Below, piece by piece: positions 22,478 to 41,710 of a stretch of 64,000 bases of DNA. The notes below the pieces were generated by a model, which ran no database searches, had not been told where the DNA came from, and saw nothing but the letters and a program-made list of their open reading frames with translations. Source of the DNA: Halichondria panicea (lineage: Eukaryota; Porifera; Demospongiae; Suberitida; Halichondriidae); NCBI RefSeq assembly GCF_963675165.1, contig NC_087387.1, positions 1,371,001-1,435,000 on the forward strand. Direction: 5' to 3'. Within the stretch, counting starts at the first letter, position 1; each line of letters starts with the position of its first letter. Both the position numbers and the translations under genes were made by a program.

Positions 22478-23769
22478 GTCCCATATTTTATGGTGGCAAC
22501 TTTTAAGCACCTTTGTAATATTGCACAGAAGCATGACTACAGGTTGTACAATATTTGGTATAATCACTTCTTATATGGAGAACAAATATACAAGCACTAT
22601 ATATACACAATGCATAAAGGAAGTTGGGCCGAGTACTTATAAAGTAATAGATTGTAGCCACATGACTTAGCTAACTCTACGATTGTTACTCAATTACTTT
22701 GAAGTTATAATTATATGGAAGACAGCCGCTAGCTCTTAGCTCATGCATAACTATATATACTCATTCTTTTTGTGTTTCAAATAAAATGGACTTAACAGTT
22801 AGTCCAGCAAATTTTTGGTTGTGTTTAAGTGTATGCATGCGTGACGAATGGATCGAGCAAAAGTACCAATAATACCACATCAATGTAAGGGGAATACAAA
22901 AAATAATTTACTAAAACAGCAATTAACCGAATGCAATAAATGTAAAATTATGTTACGTATGAAAGTTTTGGTATAAGCTGAAAATGAAAATTATAAAATG
23001 TTGGTTATTTAGAAAACAGGATATGAAAAGTTATCTAAATTACACCCACCCAGTCAGTACACCACAAGCACAAATCCCCAGCTGAGGGGAAGACTCTGTG
23101 AACACATACTTCTCACGATATGGCCACTCTACTTCCTCCCACACTTCCTCCCACACTCACTCACATATCTTACTAGCTATTTATAGCAAGATACTAACCC
23201 TAACCCATCTACTTAGTAATACAAGGAGCCCATAAATAAAATGTTCTCTATGGGCTCCTGGTAATACTAGTCATCAGCTGTTTTGAGGTATGTATGTAAT
23301 TGTTTTTGTAGTGACTGAACATGTTATTAGTGCCTGAGGCCTAAAACACACACATAGAGAGACGACAAAACATGCATATAGTTGCCATAAAATTAACATG
23401 CAACGGGAAACACGGTTAGCTGATCTACTTACTGACACCCATGAGAGCTCGCACTACACAGTGTGTATGTACGTACAGTGTATTCGTGTGGTTTCAATAT
23501 AAAGCCATGAATATCAATCGACTCTGATTCTGCTAATTTATAAGGATTAAGGATGTTACGTCTGTTTAAAGCAGTGATTGGAGTTATCAAAACACTGTCT
23601 AGCAGCAGCTTCCAAGAATTAGTATTATAAGAGCAATGATGCATATAGTCTTTATATATTATAATTATATTGTTATCGCACCACCAGCAGTGCCAGCTGC
23701 CATATACATGTACTGGATTATTAGCACATGTCATGTAAGGTTCTGTCCCTCACATTGAATTGACTACAG

Positions 23770-24170
23770 TACCGTATATCTTCTAATTTATCGGACACTT
23801 CTAATTACCTCGGACACTCTTTTGGGCAATTTTCGTTGTTCTAATACAACGGACACTCCAGTACTTTAATATTACATTTGTTCTAAATATCCGGACAATA
23901 CCTTGAAAAGTTGAGTTACCATTCATAGACGGCAAGCAAGACTTGGAGTGCTGCAGTTAGATAGCTTTGAGTAGCTAGTTTTAAATAGCTAGTGCAACTA
24001 TTCAGTCGTACCCTGTTCTATTAAATTTAGCTTAGCTCGCATGCAGCTGCTTGCTTGTTCTAATTATTCCGGACACTTCGCATGCTCTATAAAAATCTGT
24101 TCCAATTATACCTGGACAATTTCCAAAATAATTATTTTTTGCCGTTCGATAAATTAGAAGATATACGGTA
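23770..24170. mobile_element. MITE-like element, ~400 bp, CCGTATA-terminal
   Basis: TACCGTATATCTTCTAATTT at the left is the exact reverse complement of AAATTAGAAGATATACGGTA at the right. The interior has repeated CGGACACT words and no transposase. Confidence 0.75.
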
Positions 24171-24261
24171 ATATCATGATTATTATACAGATCGCTATAC
24201 GTATTATTGTGTTTTAGTATTTTTCATGGTATCGGCATTACACATTGGCTGAACGATATGC

Positions 24262-24911
24262 ATGGGAGGCTATAATTTATGTAAGATGTTGTCTATGGCC
24301 TTGATGTCTAGAGGCATAAGACCCATGGGATTGCACAGTGTAAGGTGTTGTATATCCATGGCCTTGATGTCTATAGGCATAAGACCCATGGGATTGTACA
24401 GTGTAAGGTGTTGTATATCCATGGCCTTGGTGTCTAGAGGCATAAGACCCATGGGATTGTACAGTGTAAGATGTTGTCTATGGCCTTGATGTCTAGAGGC
24501 ATAAGACCCATGGGATTGCACAGTGTAAGGTGTTGTATATCCATGGCCTTGATGTCTATAGGCATAAGACCCATGGGATTGCACAGTGTAAGGTGTTGTA
24601 TATCCATGGCCTTGATGTCTATAGGCATAAGACCCATGGGATTGCACAGTGTAAGGTGTTGTATATCCATGGCCTTGGTGTCTAGAGGCATAAGACCCAT
24701 GGGATTGTACAGTGTAAGGTGTTGTATATCCATGGCCTTGGTGTCTATAGGCATAAGACCCATGGGATTGTACAGTGTAAGGTGTTGTGTATCCATGGCC
24801 TTGGTGTCTATGACATCTATACACTTCAAATGGGTTAATTGTCGGTGGGAGGTAGACCTTCACCTTTGATTCACTACTTAAAACTAGCACAGTAAAATAC
24901 ACACAACACAT
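24262..24911 (-). other. 63-bp minisatellite (9 units) with a possible secreted His/Tyr/Gln-rich repeat exon
   Basis: Nine units of 63 bp (two are 59 bp) run from about 24283 to 24815. On the reverse strand one frame reads RHQGHGYTTPYTVQ then SHGSYAY, 21 aa per unit, after a short hydrophobic lead starting MCCVYFTVLVL. Three of four variable sites among units are synonymous in this frame (CAT/CAC, GTA/GTG, TAT/TAC), while all four change the amino acid in the MPLDIKAMD frame. That suggests this frame is or was translated. The two 4-bp-short units near the 3' end shift frame, and I found no convincing splice partners, so a gene is not established. Confidence 0.4.
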
Positions 24912-26233
24912 ACATGTGTACGGACTTGATGAGTGTGAACAAAAACTGCTATAAGGTACACATGGTCATAGTTCAGAGAACATGTAAACAAAAACAGCAA
25001 ATACGAGAACACAAATTATGTTGTGTTTATACAGAGGTTGTTTCCTAGTTCGTCTTGTCAGCTGTCAGCTGTGCTAGAGGTTAGACTCTCCGCTAAAGTA
25101 AATCTTGAAATGAGGAAAGGTTTGCCCTATACATATACCAGGTCAGCTTAATGTGGTGAGAGGTAATTTTCAAAATAAACTCAGACACAGTCAACACAAC
25201 ATGACCAAGGGGAGCCTTTCCTTGTATTGCCCAATTACTTGGAATCTTATCACCATTTTGATCAACCTTACAAGAGCTCTATAATGAGCGATTCATTCCT
25301 TTGAAGGAACAATGCCAGCATGCTAATATTAGCTGCACACAAGCTCGATCAAATACCACTATATATAGATAATATCCCCCAGGCAACTGTACATAGACTA
25401 ACTTCAATCCGTAATTCACTACTATAGATAATCGCTACGGGGGAGAGGAGAACGTGCAGGGTGCATAAGAATAAAAAAATAGAGACTAAAATAACATAGA
25501 AACTTGTGTTTGCAAAGGGCCAAATCTCAATCAAAAATCGGATGCATAACGCCGCACTACTATTCTACAGATATGAGCTCCAGCTGCATCACATGCACAC
25601 ACAGAGAACCTATGAAATGCACTAGGTATTCACTGGGACTAGGTATTCACTGGGACTGGATATTATAAATGCATGTTCCTGTACATAGATAGCTAGCTAC
25701 AAGTACAAAGTGTGTGTTTTGCACCAGTACAACCATGCAAAAACACAAATTGTTATTAGCACTGCCATTGCAATGTGATGACAACTAAGCTCACCTCAGT
25801 TTTGCTTTTGCTAAGACAAAAATTTCCTTCTTCCAAGTGCCACTTGCTTGCTAGCTGACATACTTCAGTTCAGTACGAGATCAGAGCTGAGATATATAGC
25901 ACATGCAAAATAGCAGCGATTCTTCGAGGACTAGCCGCGCCCATGATAATAGGAACATGGGGGCGTGCCTTTCAGCCATTCGATATTCAGCACTCGTACT
26001 CCTAATGATACCATGACTCTGGCTATTCTCCATTCCATCCATCAGCAGCTAGTATCTTCTACAAATCTTTTGCAAAGGTCCCCCAGTACAGTATAGTTAT
26101 AGTACCTGGAGCAATTTTCTTTCCTAATTTCAATCCTAGCTAGATAGGCTAGGATCGTTACATTTGAAATTGAATATTGTGTTTGGCCATGTGGCTCACA
26201 TAGAAACTTTGCTGTCTTCTATTATCCTCAAGT
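24912..26233. other. Intergenic region upstream of MALSU1
   Basis: No coding exon is recognised. Near 25640 there is a short direct repeat (ACTAGGTATTCACTGGGACT twice). A GC-richer patch at about 25930-25980 (GCCGCGCCCATG, GGGGGCGTGCC) may be promoter sequence. Confidence 0.4.
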
Positions 26234-27879
26234 ATGGCTAGTGTGAGAAGATTAAGGCAACAGGTGATGATTTTACTGAAGAGATCCTACTGTTCGCAAA
26301 CCTTGGGTGCTGTGAGTGCAAGAGCAATGCCTGTAGCAAGATCATTATCACAACTCCACTCAAGACATTACCACTGCAATGGAAATCTTTTAGCTGACAG
26401 TGAATCAAAAGACCCCAACTCTATTGAGGACCATAGTCAGGAACAGGCGCAGACTGGTCACCTTGAGTACGACCTCGACAAACTCTTGGAGAACATCAGA
26501 GCAGCACAACGCAACACTGAGCTCACTGAAGAGGTTCGAGAGAGAAGAAACGGGTGTCTAACTGCCGTGTGGTCTTGTCTTATTCACCTGTAGCTACAGT
26601 ATACCTATATCTCTAATGAGCTTTAAATTTGGCTTGTAAATTCGATACCGGTATAGGTAAACAAGCATCAGTTAAAAAGTCATTAAAATTAATGCATGTA
26701 CTTAATAATAATATTATATGCATGTATAATTATACGTTAAGAGTTTAAATATCGAGTCATCTGTCAAATTTTTTTCTTCATTCAGGTAGCTGACGTGGAG
26801 AGGGCTCGTAGCTCACCAATGAGCATTGAGGAGCTTGTAGATTTCCTCCGAGGGGAGAGAGGGGAGGAGGTGGCTGTGATCCAGGTCCCGAGAGAGAGAG
26901 AGTACGTCAACTACTTCGTGACCTGTATGGGACTGGGGGGTAGACATATTCAGAGAATGGCCGACAATCTGGCTGCTGAGGTGAGGGCTATGGGGGAATA
27001 TCAGAGGAAGATCGTCAGGGTCAAAAGGTCTTAAATCATAAAGCTGCTTCCGGAGGGCTTTACACTCAGCTAGCTCCACGTGAATTGGAGATACTAAAGG
27101 AAGAGTAGATGAGTGGAATTCAATTAAAGTCCTCCGGAAGCAGCTTTATGATTAAGACCTTTTGACCCTGACGATCCTCCTCTGGTGGAATACTGGCCAT
27201 GCATATAATACAAATGTGGCTATCTTAATAACTTTGGAAAAGTGAAAATAAACATAAGTTGTAACCACACCAAGCCATCTATTTAGGCAACTACTTAAAG
27301 AAAGAGTAATGTCTCAGTTGTGTTAGAGACAAGTCATGTATTAGGGCTTCTAAAATGTTACCTTCCAAACATATGCAGTTCTAACGGCTCATGTTTATTT
27401 GTAACTGTCTAGAAGTTTATACACGTTGTTTTGTTTGTTCTCAGGTGAAGAAAGTGCGAGATGGACAGGGCCAGAAGTGTCCTGTGGTAGTGGAGGGGAG
27501 GGATAGTGATGACTGGGTGGTGGTGCATCTAGGTGAGGATCGTACAGGCACAAAGACTCCCTTGTACGCTTCTCATTCTGGTTTAATTCAGACATCTGTA
27601 CTAGCAGGAGTGCATTAAGTATATTATACTAGCTATAATTATAGCAAATAATTATAGTTATCTGAGTTATAGTGTTCAATGGCTGAAATGCTATATACCA
27701 GTACATTTATGCTTCTATCTTCTATATAATTATATGCAGGTGACACTGTGGTTCATTTGATGACACAGGAAGCTCGTCAACTCTATCAATTGGAGCAGCT
27801 ATGGACACTTGGCCATCACTATGATGACCAGTATCAGCGGATGGAGAGAATTAACTTGGAATCAGATGCCCTCAGATAG
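26234..27879 (+). CDS. MALSU1: Mitochondrial ribosome silencing/assembly factor MALSU1 (RsfS family), 253 aa, 4 exons
   Basis: Exons: 26234-26533, 26786-27019, 27445-27532, 27740-27879; 762 nt in frame to TAG. The N-terminus is Arg-rich and non-acidic (MASVRRLRQQVMILLKRSY), consistent with mitochondrial import. The RsfS/DUF143 domain spans exons 2-4: AVIQVPREREYVNYFV, then VEGRDSDDWVVVHLG, then DTVVHLMTQEARQLYQLEQL, ending in WTL; human MALSU1 has IEGKDTDDWLCVDFG and [21 protein letters not shown]. Family members bind uL14 of the large mitoribosomal subunit. The exon 1 donor (GAG|GTTCGA) is weak but is the one that keeps phase. The exon 2 donor sits inside a long inverted repeat. Confidence 0.9.
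27004..27184. repeat. ~57-bp inverted repeat spanning the MALSU1 exon 2 / intron 2 junction
   Basis: GATCGTCAGGGTCAAAAGGT at 27010 (exon end, donor and intron) recurs in reverse at 27155-27174, and the match runs on to AAGCTGCTTCCGGAGG at 27042-27057. The arms are separated by about 70 bp. Confidence 0.9.
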
Positions 27880-28022
27880 ATATTTAGCACGTATAATAAT
27901 AATACTGAACTTATTTCAATCAATCCATAAATCATTGTAATTATAATTATGTCCGCAATCAATTAATCATAAGTGAAAAGTTTGATACAAAATCATAATA
28001 AAATAGAAATAAGAAATTGTTT

Positions 28023-35247
<7,225 letters not shown>

Positions 35248-36072
35248 GGTTACAGAGTGTTATAATAAATATGTGGTAGTTATAATGGGTCTGCTTAGAG
35301 TAACAAAGCAACAATCGATTTAATTAACCACATGACCCGGGGGTGGAGAAGTAATAGTACTCTAAAACTATTAGCTTAATATTAATGGTAGAGAACCTTC
35401 AGATTAGTTTGCAAACAGGGACATGCTGCAACCTTGCAAAAGGTGCTCAAAGCAAACAGTTGTCTGATGTACTATTACCACCCATTAACACACTATTAGC
35501 TGCATTGCTTAGGGAGTGTTAACTACCTCAAATTAAGGTACCAATGGGAAACAAAGCTATAATTATACAAAGACAAGAAATGTTTTTAATTAACCGTGAC
35601 ACATAATTTATAGTTTTATCAGGTCAATAGTACAGATTGTGTTTAAAGCACAGCTCTGAATTTGAGAAGCAATGCTACACGTACGTACACGTACGTACAC
35701 GTACACAGCATATAAATGCAAGAGCATTTCTGTTCTTTCCAGACTAACTATATTTTTAGACCCTTTGCCTCTGCACTCACCACAAATTATCAGAAGCTGT
35801 AGATAGTAGGGGACCACACAGAGCATTCGGTTCTACTGTCCTATGTTTGTAATTGCTATGTCTTTGCTTTCAAGGTCCACGATGATAGATACCGGTAGGT
35901 CATAAGTTCACGCCTCCTTGTGGGCTAGAGATTATGCATTTATGGTGAAGGGGTGGGGCTCAGAATTATTGCAGTTACTGTATCCTGGAAACGTTGCGGG
36001 GGTGGGGCTGCTGCAGCTCTTTTGAACTGTGATAAGTAATCAGACTGTGTTACTGCACTGCATGTTGCAGCA
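35248..36072. promoter_or_regulatory. Divergent interval between the KMT2C/D-like gene and the 462-aa protein gene
   Basis: No exon is supported. Two GGGGTGGGGCT boxes lie at about 35950 and 36001, just upstream of the plus-strand start at 36073, and a (CGTACA)n-like GTACGTACAC repeat lies near 35682-35705. Confidence 0.45.
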
Positions 36073-37924
36073 ATGGCTACAATGGAGCAGCCCCCAGGAG
36101 CTAGTGGTAGTGGGAGCTTACCACTTCTCTCTCCTACCATTCAAGCCACACAGCTGCTCACTCCAAGACAAATGGATAGATTCACTATTGATCAATCACA
36201 GTAGGTCCTAGTTTTAAAGTTTTATTCACAACATGATCAGTATGTACGTATACAGACTATACAAACCTCGTTAATTTCTTTGTGATGCAGCTATCATGAT
36301 CACTTGCGGAATTCTATTGCAACCACACAACCATCAGAGAAGAATGCTGTCCAGAGAAGAGTGACGAGAATGGGAGACAACTACTTCTTTCTACAGAAGT
36401 GAGCTCCAGTTCAATTCGCTGTCATTGTTATATAATAATATTCTCATAGGGACCTACCAGTGGAACAGTCTTATGCACGAACAGCTCTTCAGTTGTGTCC
36501 AGTTCGACCTTGGGATCAAATGTGAGTGTGATCACATTATAAGTTATTGATCGGTTTTTTATCATAACAGATTGGAAAGGCCACTCAAGTCTGCAAATGT
36601 AGTGTGAGTCCCTGTGAATTGTACATTATTATGTGAAATTCATACGTTATTATTGGATGCCACACATATATTCATCACCTATAGTGTCTACGGTTGATTA
36701 GCTGAAGCTATAACCATTATTATTGCCACACAGACAAAAAGAAATCCACTTGCCTTTCCCTCAAGAGCATCCCTATACTTCTCACATTTCAAGATTTACC
36801 ATATTTCCGGACACAGCTAGCAACAATATGGTGAATGCTCAAACACAGACGGGAAATCCACCATTGATCTACGAGGTGTCACACAAGGCCGGGGACTCGG
36901 ATCGAAGAGTTGAGTGTAGACACCTCAGAACTCCAGGAGATTTGAACTTGACATCAGGAGCAGGAACGATGCTTTGGGACTTGCCAAGATCACAAAGGCA
37001 CAAGGTGTAACATGGTGTATATACTAGCTAGCTTGTTACTAGATTCAAGCCTACACTAAACAAATTAGTGTTACACTTCCTAAACAGCTAGCTAAAAACC
37101 TAATACTGGTACACACCTGCATTGGATATGCTTTTTTTTTACTGCAGAGAGCCTACACCTACCCTGCTCCCAGCCAACAGTACAGCAGGCCACTAACTGC
37201 TCCGCAATACCTTCCATTGCCCTCTACCATCAAGCCCTCATTGGCCAACCAATACAACACACCAGCCTCACAGATGGCGTTGAGGAGAATCCACCAAGTA
37301 CTTACTCGCACAACCACATACTCTGAGCAATTCTCCCCTCCAAACACACCCACAGGCTTGCCAAACATTCTTAAGACAGCATACACCTTTCGATCACGAG
37401 ATAGCCATCGACCTTGGACGGCTGAGAGCAGAGGAAAGTACAACAGAGTATCAGTCTCTGCACAAGAAAGCAGTCTTGGTACATCGAGGTTACAAACAGC
37501 AACTGATGACAGTTCAAGCAATCAAGAGGTTGAGAATAATGAGTCCACTTCATTAGACGTGGAGATTGAACAAGATACAAAAGAGAAAAAACCAATTATG
37601 GCTGATGCATGCACACAGACTGAGGAGGGAAGAACCGAATTCCCCTCACTATTCACTGATCACCAAGTACGTGATCGAAATGAATCAGTTAGGACTACTG
37701 TTGATCCTGGACTAAACATTTCTCAGCGATCAAACTTGAACACACCACGAACTGCACAATCCACTCAAAGACTCATGAGCTTGTTTAATGGCTTCAACAA
37801 AACAGATATTTGCAAACGATTCCACGAAGAGTTTCCTGAAAAGGCTCCAGATTTGAGAGAGTACGGTCTCCAAAATGGGAAGAGACATACTATACATGGT
37901 AGCCATGCTTATTACTTTCATTAG
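36073..37924 (+). CDS. Unrecognised 462-aa protein (6 exons), possibly ciliary/sperm-associated
   Basis: Exons: 36073-36200, 36291-36398, 36450-36521, 36571-36603, 36734-37004, 37148-37924; 1389 nt, all phases agree, ending in TAG. I do not recognise the family with confidence. No signal peptide, membrane segment or enzyme motif is visible. The product is rich in Thr, Ser, Gln and Arg with short Tyr/Pro motifs (YPAPSQQYSRP, RVTRMGDNYFFLQ). It ends with a compact block, FNKTDICKRFHEEFPE then PDLREYGLQNGKRHTIHG and SHAYYFH, resembling in style the C-termini of poorly described sperm and cilium proteins such as C7orf31. That resemblance is from memory and weak. The first ATG lies after the GGGGTGGGGCT boxes; a second Met lies three codons on. 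Confidence 0.75.
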
Positions 37925-38019
37925 CATGATGTTTTTATTGCATAAAATATCACACATGAACATGTATTTGCTGTTAATATGTACAAAGTAAACTGAATGA
38001 CGTCACGAATAAAATGAAA

Positions 38020-39626
38020 CTAACTATACTTGGCGAATAATTTTTCAAGTCTTGAGATTATTTTTTTGAAATTGAATGTCCCTTTGTTGATTCTAAATGG
38101 ATCCTGCAGAGAGTGGGGGGGGGGGGGGGGTAATATACAGAGCAGGGGGGGTTAAATATACAGAGTAGTAATCGCACCGCTTACCATCATAGGTTGTCCA
38201 TCGAGCCTGGAGGCTGTTTCTGTGGCTGTGGCCATGTAGCACTCGTACAAACTAACAAATGTAGACTTCTTTAACTCGCTGAAATCAAATCAACAATCAA
38301 TGTAAGTACAAGATGAAATGTGAAATGGAATAACAGTTTTTTGACTCACAAGAGGTCAGGTGGACACTTGTTATTCTCCAAGGCATCACAAACAGCAACT
38401 CTCAGTGTCTCATGCCGAATTATGTCATTGTAATGCTCCACTTCCCCTGGATTGTGCTCCTGGAAGAGATCACATGAGCATAGCAGCAAGCTGACATTGA
38501 TTGGAGTGAAACGTACAACGAAAAGTGTACTATTGACAATTTGTACTCTATCGAGACCACCTGGGTACAGCGATCAACATTCTAGGTACCTCTTAAGAGC
38601 CATGCCAACAGATTAAAAAAGACGACTCTTAGTGAGTGGCCCCGCCCCATAGACGGTCGCTAAATACAAGTTACGCTATGCCAAGTGGTTTGAAGGGTAA
38701 ATATTTTGGCAGCTTTCTCTATAACGAAAAATCTACATAGAAGCATTTCACAATAGAAGTACCCCAGTTTGTAGTAGTAAATTAACATACTCGCTCAAAT
38801 CCTGGCTCGTTGTGGTATGGTTTCTCATTCATCAATGTTTGTATTGAGAGAAGCACACTCTGCAGTGACTGTGTGGGGCTCCAGGGTGGACCATGCCATG
38901 TGCTGCAAGGAAACAGCAAAACAATATAATTATAGTGCCAGGATGTTAAATATTTTTGCGAATTTGCAACAAGTCATTCCATTGTGATAATTCAAGGGTA
39001 TAAAAAGATTTCTCTACAGATTGCAATCATGTTTGTACAAGATACACACTGCCTGACTATGACATTTTTGCTTACCCTAAAATACTGAGACAGACTTTGC
39101 CATTCCTATAGAGGTTAGGGTTGAATCGAACAGTTCCACACCCAGTGGTCATGAATTTAACTCGAGGAGATGTCAGGGGATAGGTAGGGGGGTATCGGAG
39201 GTAGTAGTGGAAGAAGCCTCCCTCATATGGAGTGTCAAATGGTCCCGTTATCAGTACATGGAGCTACATTCAACGCGTAAGCGTGTGAATGATAGTGGAT
39301 AGCTAGCTAGCCATGCTTAACCATGTACCATGTGTTCACTTACTCTTGTTAAATCGTCACCATCAGGAAGCACACAGATGCCGGGAGAAGGATCTTTAAA
39401 GATGTTCTGTAGATCTCTACAATTGAAAAAATATCAGTGGATGCTCACATTGGGCCTGGGCTAGATCAACCTCTCACCTCTGAATTCTGACCAAAGCCAC
39501 AGAGCTGTGTTTCTCTTTGTCCCAGTCAAGAGAGGTTAGAGGGTCCCAAGGTGGTAATACCTTCTTGGGAATAGCCGCTAGGAGTGAGTCTTCTTCAGCT
39601 GCTCCTGGAGCATATGGAGTGGCCAT
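38020..39626 (-). CDS. UBE2Z: Ubiquitin-conjugating enzyme E2 Z (UBE2Z), 269 aa, 7 exons
   Basis: Reverse-strand exons: 39626-39478, 39416-39344, 39263-39076, 38902-38791, 38459-38350, 38278-38185, 38103-38020; 810 nt in frame. The UBC fold is clear: [37 protein letters not shown], then [19 protein letters not shown] with the catalytic Cys, and [25 protein letters not shown]. These match human UBE2Z ([33 protein letters not shown]). UBE2Z accepts ubiquitin or FAT10 from UBA6. The protein is shorter than the roughly 350-aa human form, mainly at the N-terminus. A run of G (C in the transcript) precedes the last exon's acceptor. It is head to head with the myosin light chain gene. Confidence 0.93.
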
Positions 39627-39830
39627 TGTGTATTTATATGGGTATGTCCTGAGTTGCAGGCAGCCCCGCCCATAAGACCGATCATTACCAAATAGGTATT
39701 CAGTTCACACCCACTAACCACAACAAAATTCTTGAACAACTGAGCTTGAGAGTACGAGTGCTAGCGACGACAAACAAAGAAGCGATACCTGTCTCTCCTA
39801 GCTGACTAGACTACAATTCTTCTCTACAAA
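39627..39830. promoter_or_regulatory. 204-bp divergent promoter, UBE2Z / myosin light chain
   Basis: Start codons lie 204 bp apart on opposite strands. The interval contains CCCCGCCCAT near 39663-39672, a GC-box-like element. Confidence 0.5.
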
Positions 39831-40666
39831 ATGGTGAGCTTGTGATATGAGGTAGCTACATGTAGCAAGTTTAATATCTTACTGAAGCTTCAAAGTGAAT
39901 TTGATGTTGTTGACTTTCAAGATTTATTTTTGATAATTATGTCTGAGCTTTATCCGTAATTATATTTGGATTATCTTATGCACTGTCTTCTTCCTTTGCA
40001 GGCATCAGACGACCAAGCTGGTGAGTGTTCCTAGTTATTTAAAGCTCTAGTGCGTAGTGGTTTGTGTACGTACGTATATGTTTGCCTGGTGCTACAACAA
40101 TTTCGACCCATCCCTTGGCTTAGTGTAACAATTCATGTGCATTTATTTGGTAATCCATTGTGCTTGGCTTTGGTGTGTGTGATACCAGGAGTAGTGCATG
40201 AATACTGGTGATACATATGCATGCTGTGTTGTTATCTAAATTCCTGCGTTGTATTGCTAGCTACAACATATCGTGTAGGAGGAGATTGTTTGAACAAACT
40301 GATAGTATAAGCTTTCAATACATATTGAACTAATCATGTGGGGGTGCGTCAAATTTAAGTGCATGACGATCACGTTACTTCCTTTATACCCACACAGTCG
40401 TCGTGTACTGTTATATTTTTATTACTATGACTGCATAATAACTGGTGGATAATGGGACCATAATTTATACCAATTTCCTTGATGTTCTGTGTACATCATT
40501 GTCATATCATTCGTTTGGTGTAATTGAGCCCTGTATGACCTAATATGGCAGAAATGTACATGGTAGCATATCAGGCTGGAAATATGCCAAGTATTTAGTG
40601 TGTTTGTTGGATGGCTGATTGACTGTGTTATTAAGACGCATTGTGTAGATGCTCACTATAGTTACA

Positions 40667-40708
<42 letters not shown>

Positions 40709-41710
40709 CACACACGTAGATATTCACGATGCTTTTGCTCTATTCGACAAGCGTGGAGACAACAAGATTGATGCTACCCAGATTGGAGACATAATGCGGG
40801 CTCTTGGATTGAACCCCACCGAGGCTGAGCTGAAAAAGATTGTAAAGGAGGTTGACCCAAATGGTGAGAACTTAAAATATATCTAAGTGCATACTTGTAA
40901 GACCAAGTAGTCTGTAGTGTTGCAGGTACCTGAGCCTCTCTGGTGACCTGTTGCAATACAGGCTAGTAAAGTTTTGTTTCTTCCTATTTTGATCAGACTG
41001 TGTTTTTTCTTTTCCATTACCAAAACAGACAGTAAGTTCCTGCTCACTGGCCCTGTGTACACGTAGCTACAGCTGTGTATGTGTGCCCTCTGTCTTTGTG
41101 TGTACGTGTGTGACCACCTCCAATCTACTTGGCCTATGTGTGTGCTTGTATGATGTAACTGCACAAATCAGCATTCAGGTGGTACTGGATCAACATGACT
41201 AGTGTGTATACTGTACATTGTGTCGAGAATACTGTATGTATGTGTTTGTCTTTGTGGAACTTTTCAGGCCACAAAAGGATATCTTTTGAGGAGTTTCTGC
41301 CGCTGTTCAACTCTCAGAAGCAGAAGAAAGAACAGGGCTCCACTGAGGACTTTATTGAGGGACTGAAGGTGTTTGACAAGGAGGGTAATGGCTACATCAA
41401 CTCAGCTGAACTGAGGCATGTCCTCACTTCTCTCGGTAAGCCCCTCCCACACACACACTTTCCACATGCGTTCTAATTAAGCGCTGTTGTTTTGATTTTC
41501 CAGGGGAGAAGTTGACAGACGATGAGGTAGATGTACTCTTAAGTGGTGTTGAAGACAGTCAAGGACAAGTACTCTATGAAGGTAAACAAGAACTCGATAT
41601 AATTATTCATTTGCATGTTGTTTACTACTGTATTCTCTTGAAACTATGTTGCCCACTTAAATTTTTTTCGTTTTCCTGCAGATTTCGTGAAAATGGTTAT
41701 GTCAGCCTAA
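39831..41710 (+). CDS. Myosin essential light chain (EF-hand, MYL6-like), 146 aa, 6 exons
   Basis: Exons: 39831-39833 (ATG only), 40002-40020, 40720-40863, 41268-41435, 41504-41581, 41682-41710; 441 nt in frame. The protein reads ASDDQAG, then [80 protein letters not shown] and FVKMVMSA. Non-muscle essential light chains share [20 protein letters not shown] and RHVLVTLGEK, which separates it from calmodulin. It should bind the first IQ motif of a myosin II heavy chain. Only the third EF-hand loop ([12 protein letters not shown]) looks close to calcium-competent. Exon 3's acceptor ends a CA repeat and reads GTAG. Confidence 0.9.
40669..40715 (+). repeat. (CA)n microsatellite before the light chain exon 3 acceptor
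   Basis: About 45 bp of CA with one CG lie directly upstream of the CACACGTAG acceptor at 40719. Confidence 0.9.

Larger units (their letters stand above)
21372..24261. other. Intergenic region upstream of receptor E, no gene seen
   Basis: No reading frame here has splice-site and family support. The region contains three foldback elements listed separately (about 21866, 22326 and 23770) and otherwise AT-rich DNA. The part next to 21371 probably includes the receptor E promoter. Confidence 0.5.

Noticed and set aside
23429-23734. 101-aa reverse frame in the intergenic region
   Set aside because: No family resemblance, no signal or splice context, and composition like the surrounding AT-rich DNA.
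24283-24815. Possible CRISPR-like array
   Set aside because: Units are directly adjacent repeats with no unique spacers, in an animal genome; it is a minisatellite. The arrays at 14250 and 33430 were rejected for the same reason.
21372-26233. Search for retroelement, LINE or DNA transposase genes
   Set aside because: No reverse transcriptase, integrase, gag-like or transposase motifs were recognised; only short non-coding foldback elements.
39831-41710. Calmodulin or troponin C identity for the EF-hand gene
   Set aside because: Only one loop looks calcium-competent, and MRALGLNPT with FDKEGNG and [10 protein letters not shown] is the essential light chain pattern.
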